From Symbiodinium sp. CCMP2592 (taxonomy: Eukaryota; Sar; Dinophyceae; Suessiales; Symbiodiniaceae): a stretch of 64,000 nucleotides of DNA. A program made the translations under genes and the position numbers. The notes under the pieces are model-generated. The model was not told the origin of the DNA and did not search any database. It worked only from the letters and a program-made list of their open reading frames with translations. The DNA lies in assembly GCA_905221615.1 (NCBI GenBank), contig CAJNDT010000001.1, forward strand, positions 2,283,894 to 2,347,893, in the 5' to 3' direction. Each line of letters opens with the position of its first letter. Position 1 is the first letter of the stretch. Of the stretch, positions 18,036 to 30,005 are shown piece by piece.

Positions 18036-21030
18036 TCAGTCGTCAGCAGATGAAGTAGCCAAAGCTTCCAGCATTTGCAACTTGCGGTAGACGGCCATTG
18101 CCCAATGTCGACGATGAACTGAACGACAGACTTTAGCTATGGCCCCGTTATAGGACTCATCCACATAAGTAGAATACATCCTGGGATTCCCTTTAACCCT
18201 GGCCTGAGAAGCAAGGTGGTACATGAGGTGGCCCTTTGGTAGGAAAGGCACACCAGCCCTTGAGCACAGCTGTATGAAACGATGATATCGTGTATGCAAA
18301 GCGTCGCATGCGTCCTGCGGAAACACTCTGCTGTGCTCGTTCATAATCTGATCGAATGCTTCGGCTGCACACCCTGCCCGACGAAGTAGATCAAACATGT
18401 GCGAATTTTCATTGCCCTCAAGCACCGTCTTGTATTTCTCAAGTGTCATGACCACAAAGCGAAGTAGACCGTGTGTCTCCGCTGCTTTGCACTTCAGGGC
18501 TTTCTCTGCAAGCATCGTGAGAGTGAGGTTCCACACCTACGAAGTATATTCGGTTTCGGGAATCCGGGTTAGCATTAGCGGGCTCTGGTCTTCGATGTTC
18601 TTTTACACTAATTATTCACTAGCAAACTATTTGGGCTCCGGACAAACATCCCTCGATCTCTAATCCAGCTATCCCAAAAACCCTAATACTAAATAGCAGC
18701 CTATGCTGGCTATTTCGTTATCTGGCGATGTTTACCTCTAACAGAGTCACTTAAGTTTGTTGTAGTTTAAACTTTAATGATCGATATAAGCCTTCAAGTC
18801 TTCGGGCACCACATAAACTACTCATCAAAGCTTAGATTCACGACTATATCATTATTCTTATATCATCCTTTTCCTCCCCACCTCAGAACCTTTCTTGCTC
18901 CACTCCTTGTCTGTGGCACGTCTGTGCTTGTAGAACATCCACAATTCCGCTTTGAGGGCCATCAAAGAAAGCTTGTCATTTTCTTCTTTGTCTAGAACCG
19001 CTGAATTGCCAGGCTTGTAGATATCTGTGCTCAGCAAAGCACGAAGAGCAAATGTCAGATAAGTAGACATGGGTCCATAATGCCACGTATGTAGCAAGTC
19101 GATGCACCAAGAACTCAAGCTGACTCCAGGGATTTGCAAAAGCGGAGACACGTGCAACACACGGCCGTGTTCACCAGCCACATAAAAGATGCAACTGAAT
19201 GGACACTGCTGCTGCTCGAAGGACCCCACATCTGGCAACAGTGTAGAAGGCTCCAATCTAGCCCATTTCGGAAGCCCTAGCTGTTGAAATGCTTTCAGCA
19301 AGCAGCGTCCACGGCCACGGCCTTTTTTTCGATAGTGCAAAAGCTTCGAGATCTGCTGTTGAACATCCACATCCGGAATCGTGACCTCCTATGTTGTTGA
19401 CGACTACATAGACATATTAATATTAGGACGTACGTGAACATATAAGGTGCTATATGCGGAATCCAGCGACCGGACACAAACGAATTTTGAGTGGCGAAAA
19501 ATACTTAAAACATCATGAAGCCTGTAAGCTATCTAGTGTTTTAGAACAAAGGTCCTTGAAGTTCTTCGACAAAGTAGCTTCGTACTTGCTTTTGTCATAC
19601 AACGGGAATGGGCACGATCTCGCACTGAAACCATCAATGTTTGGAAGCTGTGCTTTCTTGACCAGACAACAAGGACAGGCATGATGATTATGGGACCACG
19701 TTCTCAAAGCAGCTATCTCGACCAAAGCAGCCCAATCAGCTTTGAAGTCAATGATCGGCAATCTCAAATCCGGATGTTGTTCACTCAAATCTCGCCTGAA
19801 AGCTTCCAATAATGGAAACACGGAACACCAGCCTCTGCAGCCACATCCACAAAGTTCCGATAATCCTGTGTTTGTCGTGAACACATCTGCGATATGTACT
19901 GGCTTCAGCCAGGACACAACCTACATTATATACAGAACACGTAGGACAACCAACGGTGGTGTTTATATTCATACATATAAATAAACATACATATATATAT
20001 ATATAAACATACATATATATATCTATATATATATAGACAATAAAAACCCACACACACACACAGCAATATCCGTATACCCATATAGCCTTTCACACTCCAG
20101 ACCTTAAGTTTCAGTAGCAGGGCTATGTACAAACATACATATACATACTCATGTACTTATACATATGCATATACATACACGTACATGCATAAGCACATGT
20201 ACAGGCGACAAATATAACATAAAATCTACTATGTGCTGTCGGGGTACGTAGCAACCAAACAAGCCTTTGCTTTTTTGTGCGTAAGTTGGTGACATAAAAC
20301 CCCAAAAAGTTCTCGTTCTTGGAATACTGGACCCCGTCGAAATATACCGATAGAGGAACGATGTGTTCTCGCGAGAAACCTTGGCGGAGAGCTTCGATCG
20401 TGACACAATGGCGTTCGTATAGATCCCCTAGCTCCTCGTCGTGTTTCAAGAAGTCTTGCACAATCTCAGGAGATGCTGTGCCTTCAAGAATACCAAGCTC
20501 CATCAGCTCATTGCGTATCATGATCGAAGTCACACGGGTGGGGTGCTGTACGAGGGTCCTTCCAGCAGACTTCTTCAGATGCATCGGAACTGAAACCATT
20601 TCCACATCAGGCTCCGGGAATTCTTTATTCAGATGGCACCTGGGGCAAATTACGAGAAAGGACCAGGGACTTAATCAATGGAGTGTTAGATTCGGATAGA
20701 GGATTCAGGGATATCATTCTCCAGGTTTTGCAGAGTTTTGCACACAGTCCCTGACCTCAGATGTTCAGCTGCATGACGACTAGCGGACCGAGGGTTCAAA
20801 GCCAGATCCTCAGCACCCTCACCCCCTGATGCCACGTGCCAGTAAGCAAGCTGACAAGTGTCGGTTGCCGTAGCAGAACCATCCAAAAACCTCTCGACCA
20901 GCAGACGTCGAAACTTCTTAGCAGCCTCGATGTCCCCGCCTTCACTAGGCAACGTGTCTTCATACTCATGGAGATCAAAGTAACAGGAACCTTGGGTTTG
21001 GTCTGCTGCACGAGCACGTTTGAAGCTCAT
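18036..21030 (-). CDS. Multi-exon repeat-derived gene, possibly transposase-like (about 5 exons)
   Basis: Read on the minus strand it starts at ATG 21030 (MSFKRARAADQTQ...). Exon-like blocks lie at about 21030-20700, 20639-20253 (contains PLSVYFDGVQYSKNENFLGF), 19917-19520 (CGCGCRGWC, then HNHHACPCC), 19388-18882, and 18536-18036 ending in a TGA stop. Acceptors are AG|G where visible (at 20639, 19388 and about 18536); the donor at 18882 reads GAG|GTGGGG and the one at 20253 CTAC|GTACCC. The Cys/His clusters and an isolated Asp in VYFDGVQ recall transposases of the TNP2/Plavaka or KDZ type, but I cannot align it well enough to assign one. The long intron at about 19930-20200 is TA-rich. Exact donors of exons 1 and 3 are uncertain. 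Confidence 0.5.
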
Positions 21031-21767
21031 CGACCATGGACACCCCACCGTGCTACGATACAAATATATATGCACAGCCCGCTCTATAATAAGCCTTAAA
21101 CCTAAACCTTCCAGCCTCAACCATACGTACACCTTGAGTGTGAGCTCCCGAAACACCACACCTAAAACCCTTGACCTCAAACTTAAACACTCTAAATCGT
21201 AAACTCTACACAAAGTAGTTATCATCCTCACCATACGTACATGTATTCGGTTCCTACATGAGCCAAACCTCGATGCAATTACTGTGCGGCTTGCACCGGC
21301 TGTGTGCATCATCATGGTCACTCACAGATCGAAACTAACTTTTCAACGGCGTTGCCCCGGAACTTTGTTCCCCAGCACCGCTCCCAGCACAACTTTTTCA
21401 TTGTGTGAGAACGAACCCACACAAGCAGCAGCCAGGATCCTCAGGATAAACCAGGGAAGGTTTTGGATTAGGACTATAATAACCCGAGCAGTAAGATGTC
21501 AACCGTAAACCAGGATACCCACTAGGAGCTTCTGGGGGGTTTCGGGGTTCCGGACTGTTGATTTAGCTATACTCATGACGATCTACACCTTACTAGTAGT
21601 CCTAGGGGTGAAACGATCCGAGCCTAAGCACCTAAAACCTTAAAGCATATCTCAACCCTAAGCCCCATGCCCATATTCTTAAATAAAACTCGTCCATACG
21701 AATCCTCTATGCAGCTGCTTGTGGCACTACCCGGCAAGCTTCGAAAATCCAAGGCATGGCACAGCGA

Positions 21768-23673
21768 TCACACTGAGCCGATGCTTCTCGTGGAGGCCGA
21801 TCGGGCCAGTCCTTTTTTGGCTTTGCCTTTTGCCTTGGGGGCAGGGCTAGCTTTAACACTCTCGGAAGCATTCTTCTTGGCACTAGCCATCTGTTGTATC
21901 TGTACACTAGCCTCTGCCATAGCAGAGATTTTCGGCCCCAACATGCTCACGAAGTCGCAAAGCTTCGGCAAATACTGATCCTTGTACTCCTTCTTCACCT
22001 TCTGCAGCTCCTTCGCGGAGAGAACAGCCACCTTCATGGACTGAAAGAAGGGGTTCTCGGCGTAGAGCTCGAGCACCCCGACCCGGCATTCCTTGTAGCT
22101 CTTCACGAACCCAGCCGCCCACTGCCATGCGGCGGGATCGCTCTTGCCCATCTCGATCGTGATCATGCTCATAGCATTGTCGCTCGCTTGCTCCTGGGCA
22201 AGAAGCTCTTTGACCTCCTTCTCCTTCTTGGTCGTGACGGAACCGCTCCCGCCCGCCTTTGCCCGCTTGTTCGGATTCGCAGGATTCTCGGTAGTAGGAG
22301 GCGGCGTCGGGAGGTCAGTGTCGATCGGCTTCGGCTCCTGTTCCAAACCCCTCTTCTTGCCGCCCTTGCACCCACCAGCATTGCTGCCATCCCCGCCGGG
22401 CTTGGGCTGGGCTCCTGGAGTCTTTTCGAACAAAGCAGCATAGCCTTGCAAACCCAACTCCGAGGTCCTCACTTCGGTCTCGGTCACATCAACCAACCTC
22501 TTGCCGTTCTCCGCCGCGTAGCATCGCATAGCTTTCGAGAGCTGCACCTTTTCAGACCATGAGCCTTTAACCGGCTCCTTGACCTCGACAGTCACAGTAC
22601 TCTTCCATTCCTGGATGTTCGATGTGGTCAGGAGCTGCTCCACCCACAGGTATGTGTCAGCTTTCAGCCAGGCGTTGTAGACCACACAGTGTTCCTGATT
22701 GGCAGTTGTAGGTTTTGGGGTTTCTTAGAACACATTCTCAAAGTTGAAGGGTAAAGTGTGTTTGTACATTCTAGGGTCCTTGGGGGTGTAGTGGGTGGGA
22801 ACTGAAGCTCCTTAATGTCGGGCTTAGGGCTTATTGTTAGGCTCCGGGTCTTGTCACTAGTCAATGCTAATCGGCTCCTATATAGATATATAAGGTCTAA
22901 GAGTCTAGGCTTCCGGGTGGGGAGGGGCTCTTGAGTTCTTTGTGCGAGGCTAGGCTTGATTATTTGGGTTCGGCCTTGAGGTCGTCACGGCAGCACATCT
23001 GAGTGTAGTTCTTCGCCTGTTGCATGGCGATGGGTTCATCGACCCCACCTAGGACCTGACAAATCTGAAGGAAGGTCTTGTAGGTGCCGAGCTCGTCCTT
23101 TCTTTTGCGAAATGTATTGACGGTGCTGCGGGTAGTCGTGACGAATTCAAAGTCCCGGGAGCATGCCCAGGCCCTCCTAAACTCGAGCTTGAAGGAATCT
23201 AGGAGTAGGCCATAAAGGTTTTTCACGTCCGGTTTGAAGCGGATGGCACGGCCCATAGATTGTGCCGTGGCACCACGGGCCGACATGTCTGTGTTGACCG
23301 TGGCCCAGTAGCTGGGGCCTTCCTTTGTAGCCTCAAGCATGGAAAACGTCACCTCCTTGGGGTCCTTGTTGATGCTGTTGGCATAGTTCTCGATCGCGAT
23401 ACGAATGGATTCCGGGGTCATTGCAGGTGGCTTCTTATCCTCGCTGGCGGCGTCTGCTGCCTTCTGCTCGCCGCTGCTGGTGGCGTCTGCTGGCTTCTGC
23501 TCCTCGCCGTTGGTGGCGTCACTTGGCTCATTATTGTTGTCACAGCCGGCGGCGTCTGGTGCCGATGCCGTGTCTGCGGGAGCTTCTGGGAGATCGGTGA
23601 CGACGAGGGTCTCTGGGATTAGGGTTTCGCGGGTGTCCATGGTGTCGATGCGGGCGGGCTGTGACTCAGCCAT
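21768..23673 (-). CDS. Two-exon hypothetical protein with a GC-AG intron (541 aa)
   Basis: Exon 1 is 23673-22975 (ATG at 23673; 233 codons). Exon 2 is 22694-21768 (308 codons plus stop). The donor reads CTCAAG|GCCGAA and the acceptor AATCAG|GAACAC, giving a 280-nt GC-AG intron in phase 0 with the frame intact on both sides. Exon 1 has an acidic, Ala/Pro/Thr-rich N-terminus with short repeats (EEQKPADAT, GEQKAADA), then a folded-looking region with Trp and many basic residues. Exon 2 starts EHCVVYNAWLKADTYLW, then a low-complexity Gly/Lys/Pro stretch with NPNKRAKAG (a possible nuclear signal), then a long helical, probably coiled region, and a basic Ala/Lys/Ser-rich C-terminus. Not recognised; the composition suggests a nuclear or scaffold protein, or a domesticated gag-like protein. 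Confidence 0.7.
22695..22974 (-). other. GC-AG intron of the 541-aa gene
   Basis: 280 nt, phase 0. It begins GCCGAACCC and ends CCAATCAG, followed by G in the exon (AG|G). Confidence 0.7.
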
Positions 23674-23905
23674 GATAGCTAGAAGCTATCTATAGCTGCT
23701 GCCGCGAAGCCTTTGGATCTCTGCACTACGTAGCTTGCGAGCTAGGGCATAGCAGCATGCATCAGCAAAGCATATCATACAATACATACATACAAGACAA
23801 GGTGGAGCCTCCAAGAGGGTCTGATTGATCTCATATAGTAAGTATATATGAGCTAATATATGTTCGATACAGGACTTTTTGGGCTCGTGACACCTCATCA
23901 CACCT

Positions 23906-24040
23906 CATTGGGGGGCTCATCGGGGATCCAGTTTGATACCTCATTCTGTTCATTGCCTACTTAGAGGACACGACAGCATCTACCATACCCTAGAGGGGCT
24001 CATTGGGGGGCTCATCGGGGATCTAGTTCGACACCTCATT
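23906..24040. repeat. 40-bp direct repeat (two copies, 95 bp apart)
   Basis: CATTGGGGGGCTCATCGGGG and the following 20 bp occur at 23906-23945 and 24001-24040 with three transitions. Confidence 0.85.
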
Positions 24041-24371
24041 GTGCAGCTTTGCTCTTGCCGGAGCTCTCTAGCTTGCCTATTGACATAATCAGCAGCAATG
24101 AGTGGCTTGGTACGTTGCTACTCGACGAGCATGCAGACTCTGCGGTTTTCCGCTGTTGCGAACACATAGATCATGAAGTCAAAATCACCTCGCGTCGGCT
24201 ATGGAAGCCCACAAACCTTAAAGTAGAGCCCCTACATGGGTATCTAAATCTGGATCCACCGATATATTGGTTATTAGTAAAATACTCATACCGAAAGAGT
24301 TTAGGGTTTAGGGCTGAAGGGCTTAGGGTTATGGTTTGTGGTTAGATGGGCCGGTCGGGCTCAGATGAAAG

Positions 24372-24625
24372 GTGGTATCCAGTTAATAGATTGCGAGGAA
24401 GGTAGCTAACGGATCTAATTATGGATCCATTATAGCCCACGAGCGAACGGATCTAATTCTGGATACCTATATAGCCATAGCCAATCTGATATCTATATAG
24501 GGAAGGGTGTAGATTCTGAGTTTAAACCTATATATATATCCGTACCAAGGCAATAAAAAAGGCGGTATCCAGATAATAGAATGCAAGGATGAGAGACGAG
24601 AGGCTCTAATTCTGGATCCAAACAA
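24372..24625. repeat. Degenerate direct repeat with GGATCCA core
   Basis: GTGGTATCCAGTTAATAGAT at about 24372 and GCGGTATCCAGATAATAGAA at about 24563 start two diverged copies, each ending near CTAATTMTGGATCCA. Confidence 0.6.
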
Positions 24626-25063
24626 CAGCAGGCGGGCTCGATTGCGGGATCTAGTTCGATCGTAACCAATCAACATATATATATATATATATACATACAT
24701 ACAAGCCCTTATAGTTTCCAGATCCCCGATCGAGGCTATATTCTATTATATATATAAGGTGTGGGAGGATTTTTGGAAATGTAGGGATTAGGGCTTAAAG
24801 TTATACTAAGCAGGATTATAATAATTAATGGATAGGGAGCTATACATTATTCGGGGGGGGTCCAATTCTGGATCCAGAAATAAGGGTAGAGGGTACACAC
24901 ATACATTATCCGGGTCGGGTTTTAATTATGTATATATGATCTATAATTCTCTCGCTTCTTCTATATATATATATACATATATATCTATCTATATTTTATT
25001 CTACAGAATCGGGACTAGGCTTACAGCGATTCGAGGGATCCATACTACGACGTGGCTCGCACA

Positions 25064-25235
25064 TCATCTGCGGATGGCTTGGCGGCTCCAGCTTTTCTGG
25101 AGCCTGGTGGAATATAAAGCGAGCACGGCATTCAAGCGGGAGGGTTTTGCGAGGATGAGGTTCTTCTGGGCCTCTGGGTCTTCGCCTTACATATATATAT
25201 GTATATATATATATATATTTGTTTATATATACACT

Positions 25236-25310
<75 letters not shown>

Positions 25311-26190
25311 GGATGAGAAGGAAGAGAAAGCTGTGTAGGTAGATCTAAATGAGATGGACTGGTGTATATGTTACATTAGCTTATTAGTAGATAATATATA
25401 TATATATATATGTATATCTACAGACGTCCACGTCTCGCCATGTAAAACATATACTATATATACAGTGTACGATAACACACCAGCAGCTATAGTAGCTAGC
25501 ACTCTCACCATTGTTGACTGTCGGTATATTAATACATATGTATCAGTCCTATAGCGAGAAGACGACAGTGCAGCAGCTTAGCACATAGCAGAATACCTGC
25601 TGGATACATATATATATATTCGATGGATGACAGATCAGACCAGTCTGCGTACAGTCATGTATCCCAGAAGCCTCGAAGCCATCCAGCGATATTGCTTTGC
25701 AATTCGGACAGGCAGAATCGAGCTGCATCGGTGGAGACTCAAGATTGGGGTCAGGTGTTGAGGTTGGTACTGTCCAAATAACGACCATCTAGTACTACAA
25801 AGTTTCAAGGCCACAATCCCACGTGTAGCTAGAGGTCGAAAACCAGAGTAGCTCCATCCTCAGCTATAGCTCCTAGCGGCTGCCGTTCAGGAAAATCAGA
25901 TCATGCCTCGAAGCTAGCCAGGCCACCCAAACTACTAGCTGATACTAAAACCCTATCAGACGAATGTTTTAGCACAATTAATACATAGATATGTATATGT
26001 ATACCATACTCCCCAAAGATCCTACCCAAGTTGGAGGCCCGAGGACTGTAGTCTGCGGTGGCAAACTATTGCACCAAACCTGAGGACAGCTCGCTGAATC
26101 CACTGGAACAAAGCAGTCACGGTTTCCATAATGTTGCGGGCTTCGGGACATGCAGTTGCAATCCTACAGGGGTAGGCGGGGACAGGACTA
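25064..26190 (-). CDS. Tentative multi-exon gene (three exon-like blocks)
   Basis: Three minus-strand blocks look like coding exons but are not proven to be joined. At about 26180-26040: CPEARNIMETVTALFQWIQR. At about 25765-25640: PNLESPPMQLDSACPNCKAI, with a CxxC pair. The last ends at a TGA at 25064-25066 after GEDPEAQKNLILAKP...RQAIRR. No family was recognised. The AT-rich stretches between would be introns. It would continue the minus-strand gene series of 18-31 kb. Confidence 0.3.
25238..25310. repeat. GA dinucleotide microsatellite
   Basis: About 35 AG/GA units, ending in GGGAGAGAGGGA. Confidence 0.9.
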
Positions 26191-26653
26191 TAGCTACGAT
26201 CACAATAAGCGAGATCCCCGATCCCATCCAAACCGGTCGTATGCAGGTGCTACACTAATCATCAAGTTTGTGGGATTCAGCCAACACGACAATCCTCAGG
26301 AAAGCTGCTCGTGGCGGCCAGTATGCTTTCGAAGCGATCGACGGGCAACTTGTTTATGCGGGCTCAGGGTCAAGGCTTTGAGTGTTCGGGTCTTTCGGGA
26401 CTAAGTATCCTTGGTTTTTGGGGTTGCGGGAAAGTTCTGGGTCCTTTTCGCTACCTCATATCATCCCCATTCTCCTGGCCAAGCAGAGCACTAGCCGCCG
26501 TGCCAAGCCCAGCGAAGCCTGAGCGAGGTACTAGCTTCTAATGGGGTTCAGAGCAGAGGTGGCGTTTGTGGGGATTAAGGTTTCGGAAGTTTAGGGTTCA
26601 GGGTGATGTTAGTTCCTGTTGTACATAGCAAAAGCAGCAGATGCAAAGAGAGT

Positions 26654-28164
26654 CTAGAAACCTTCCTCTACTGCAGGGTCATGTTCCCCATCTTCTTCTT
26701 CATCTCCCTCGGCATCATCATCATCATCTCCCTGCGGCTCGTTCTTGGCCTGGTCATCCACGATCTGGGTCTGCTTGGGCTTCGGGATCTTGATAGGCGA
26801 CTCTTTCGGCCTGGGAGTGGATATGACTGCAAGGCATATATGTGTATGTGTGTTTGTGCGTGCTATTTTGTGGGTGTGTGTCGCTGTGAGCTTGTCTCTA
26901 TGTGTGTGCTCTTTAACATATGCGTGCAGCATGCATGCTTCGAAGTGTGTATGTGTGTATATGTACACATATGTCTGAATAATGGATCTATCTATGCATC
27001 CAACCAAGTCATGGTAAATTAAGACGATTCAAGTTGCGACTTCGGGAAGTGTTTCAGGCCAAGCGAATTGACAGTTTGCCAATCCAAAGCTGAAGCTTCC
27101 CAATCGTGGTCGTGAGCCAGTAGATCATCTCGACAGCCTCTGTAGTTGATCTCCGCCGGATTCAAGTTCATGTACACATAGCAATCGGCGAAGGTCATGG
27201 CGATGTGCATCGCTTTCCTCACACTGAGGCCGGTCCGGATAACCAGCTGGAGCTTCTGAACCCACCTGCTCGTGGCATCGTGGCGATCCTCGCGAGCCTC
27301 GACCTTGATCAGGGGGTTCTTGGAGCCTTGCGTGCAGTACTTGCAGCGGATTATCGAGTACACATAGTCCTCGATAGGTTTGTCGGCCTTCGGTTTGCGT
27401 TTGCTGGCTGTCGCCTTGGGCTTCTGTTCGGGAACAGTCGGGGCCGGCAAACCAAGACCACTCTCTAGGTCTGCAGGCACGAGGTGCGGAACCGACCACA
27501 TAAGACCATCGGGGAATTGAACGAAAACCTCATCCTCTTTCACAAAGGGCTTCGAAGAAAACACCGGGCCGGTCTGGCTTTCGAGGCAGGCACGTTGCAT
27601 CTCGTAGTCCCACCAGATATCGCCAGGCTGTCGCTTGTCCTGGGCTAGGTTGGGTTGTGTTTTGGCAAGGGCTTTGTGGAGCTTCATAATGATTTTTATT
27701 TGGGCTCTGAACTGTTTCAGCTCAGGGGCTGCCTTCTGCTTGGATTGGTTCTCGGGGGCCTTGTCGTTGGACTCGGGGGCCTTCTTGTCGGACTGCTTCT
27801 CGGGGGCCTTCTCGTTGGACTGCTTCTCGGGGGCCTTCTTGGACTGCTTCTCGGGGGCCTTCTTGTCGGAGTGCTTCTCGGGGGCCTTCTTGTCGGAGTG
27901 CTTCTCGGGGGCCTTCTCGGACTGCTTCTTGGGGGCCTTCTTGTCGGAGTGCTTCTCGGGGGCCTTCTCGTTGGACTGCTTCTCGGGGGCCTTCTCGGAC
28001 TGCTTCTCGGGGGCCTTCTCGTTGGACTGCTTCTCGGGGGCCTTCTTGTCGGACTGCTTCTCGGGGGCCTTCTTGTCGGACTGCTTCTTGCGGGTCTTCT
28101 CGTTGGACTGCTTTTCGGAGTCTTTCTCGGCGTCTTTGTCCTTCTCGTCCACAAAAGCGCTCAT
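26654..28164 (-). CDS. Lys/Glu/Pro-repeat protein (KAPEKQS repeats), 2 or more exons
   Basis: A minus-strand exon runs from about 28164 to 27020. It may begin further upstream, because the frame stays open past 28164 through KPSLKKM and PGPSRRRETQ. It encodes about 15 short repeats built on KAPEKQSDK/KAPEKQSNE (27750-28130), then a folded region with WWDYEMQRACLE, a CKYC pair near 27340, and basic Lys patches. A 3' exon at 26826-26654 follows an acceptor TTGCAG and encodes VISTPRPKESPIKIPKPK and a strongly acidic tail (DDDDDAEGDEEEDGE) before the stop. The donor is uncertain; CTTG|GCCTGA (a GC donor) would keep the frame. The intron holds TG/TATG repeats. Function unknown; charged repeats suggest a disordered, possibly nucleic-acid-associated protein. 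Confidence 0.5.
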
Positions 28165-28681
28165 CTTCTTCAGACTAGGTTTTCTCTTGTTGTTCTCGGG
28201 CTTCGGTTCTTCGTCGGCTTTTCGCTTGTTCCGAGGCGGCTCCTCGGCGGCTGGGCTCTCCAGCAGCTGCGTCTCTCGGCGTCGACTTGGACCAGGAGTC
28301 GGCGAAAGGTAGCCTTGGATCGAAGGAGTAATGGTTTCTCGTACATCGTTATCATTTATATTGGATGAACATAGCGATATAGAATTAAGCTGATGGATGG
28401 GCCGGGCTTTTGGGTGTTGCTCTATATAATCAACTACAACTACCTTTTTGCTAGTTTTATTTTGGTTGTCATAGTGTTGCTTGGTTATTATTATTATTCT
28501 TATTAGTATTATTATTAGTATTATTATTATTGCTGATTTCGAAGGTTCTGGATGGGGGCTTAATTTGTGGGGCTTCGTTTCGTTCTGGGCCTTAATGTAG
28601 GGGTATCAATAGAGGGCCTAAAAGTTTCACTTCGAAGACGTCTTTTTCAGCTTGCATCGGGCCGGTTCCATCCCTCTGGCA

Positions 28682-29951
28682 TCACCTTTTCGACACCACG
28701 ACGTAGACACACCAGGGGCCTTCCTGGCAAGATAAACCTTCACCTCCACTTGCAGAGTTCAAGCAACGAGAGTCCAATTGCCAACGGTCAATAAGAGCAG
28801 CTTCTAAAAAACCAGCGGCTTCGGCAGATGCCAAAATACCCAGAATCCGCATCTCAGCCCATGCAGGCTTTGAAGAGTGCTGATACCCATAATCTTCGTT
28901 GCACCACCGGTGCGAAGGGCTGGAAGTCAAGCCGATCTTGAAACTGCAATTGTCACCGAGTCCACGTATGACAGTATGAGCTCGTTGCAGGATGTTGGAA
29001 GCAAGTGTTTGAGACGGCAATAAGTCCAGTTTTAAAGCAGGCTGAGCCATAATGTCTTGGATGACCCCTTTCATCCGAGGCAGCTCGGCCAAGTGCTTCG
29101 GCACTTTCAGCTTCCAATAGTTGTCTGAAACATATCGCACACCAGATGCTGTCTTCTCCAATAAGCAAGCTCGAGGATATGGTGCTATGGGCACTACAGG
29201 GATCTCTATATGGTCTGGCGGCGCAACCAGTCCTTCGATGGAGGCTACAGAGGCCAAGCAGCACAAGGAATACTTTAATTAGTATTTCGCACCCTGTAAA
29301 AAAGTAGACAGTATTCTCAGAAACATAAGACTGGTGTGGATCGAAGGGTCTTCGTCTCTGTTTCTGTCGTCCATAGGCCAACAACTCCTGTAGCCAGGCC
29401 TCTTCATCGTCGAGAGATTCGCCCGAATCTCTTATTGATGCCATCACAGAAGCTCGCCGCATCCGAACATGGCTAGATATCTTAGATATCCCTATAGTCT
29501 CTTTATCTACACCAGGACTAAACCCAGGGGTTGCTACGTGGCCCTGCAGAGCAACAAAACCTTCGGAGTTTGAAGCACTTGAAGCCCTCCACAGGCAAGC
29601 GACCCCCCCCCAAACCTTTGTCAACGAGCCCAGCACAGGCACACGAAACCTATTGGGGAAACCCTAGCTTAGTTCCAATCCGAATTAAAGGATCCCAAGC
29701 CGACTCCAAAGGAAAGCCGAGTAACTCGCACCACTAGCCGATGGATCAAAGCCGCCCATCATCCCATCCAGCGTGTTCAAAAACCAATCGTTGGCCAGGA
29801 AAGCCGCCGCTGCTTCCTGGGCGGGATCGCGATATATGATGCAGCTGCCACAAGACTGGAACATAATGTATCTCAACTTCGAGGGTTGATGGGACTGCAG
29901 TGCCACTAGGATCAGATGCAACTTTGTTACAAGGATGGTTCCAAAGTTCAA
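28682..29951 (-). CDS. Multi-exon protein ending in a GIY-YIG-like domain
   Basis: Exon-like blocks on the minus strand: about 29951-29700 (GSCIIYRDPAQEAAAAFLAN), about 29520-29318 (VRMRRASVMASIRDSGES...), and 29257-28682. The donor ACT|GTCTAC near 29318 and the acceptor CTGTAG near 29258 give an intron of about 60 nt. The last exon has FKIGLTSSPSHRW, a spaced Tyr (YGY), then EAALIDRW with a candidate catalytic Glu, then SASGGEG. That order (K-I-G-x-T, R, Y, E, GG-x-G) resembles GIY-YIG-superfamily nucleases, though the leading GIY is not obvious. The stop codon is at 28682-28684. If functional it would cut nucleic acid; it may instead be a non-catalytic relative. Confidence 0.45.
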
Positions 29952-30005
29952 GAATCGGCCGCTAACTATATGTAAAAGTAATAGGAAGCATATATATAAG
30001 AGGAT

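Larger units (their letters stand above)
23674..25063. other. Non-genic, AT-rich region with short direct repeats
   Basis: No gene seen. It contains the two direct-repeat pairs listed separately and several TA microsatellite patches. Confidence 0.5.

Noticed and set aside
21894..22562. 222-codon plus-strand frame
   Set aside because: Antisense to the well-supported exon 2 of the 541-aa gene.
27635..28368. Long plus-strand frames opposite the KAPEKQS exon
   Set aside because: They are the antisense of the charged repeats; the minus-strand frame fits the neighbouring exons and genes.
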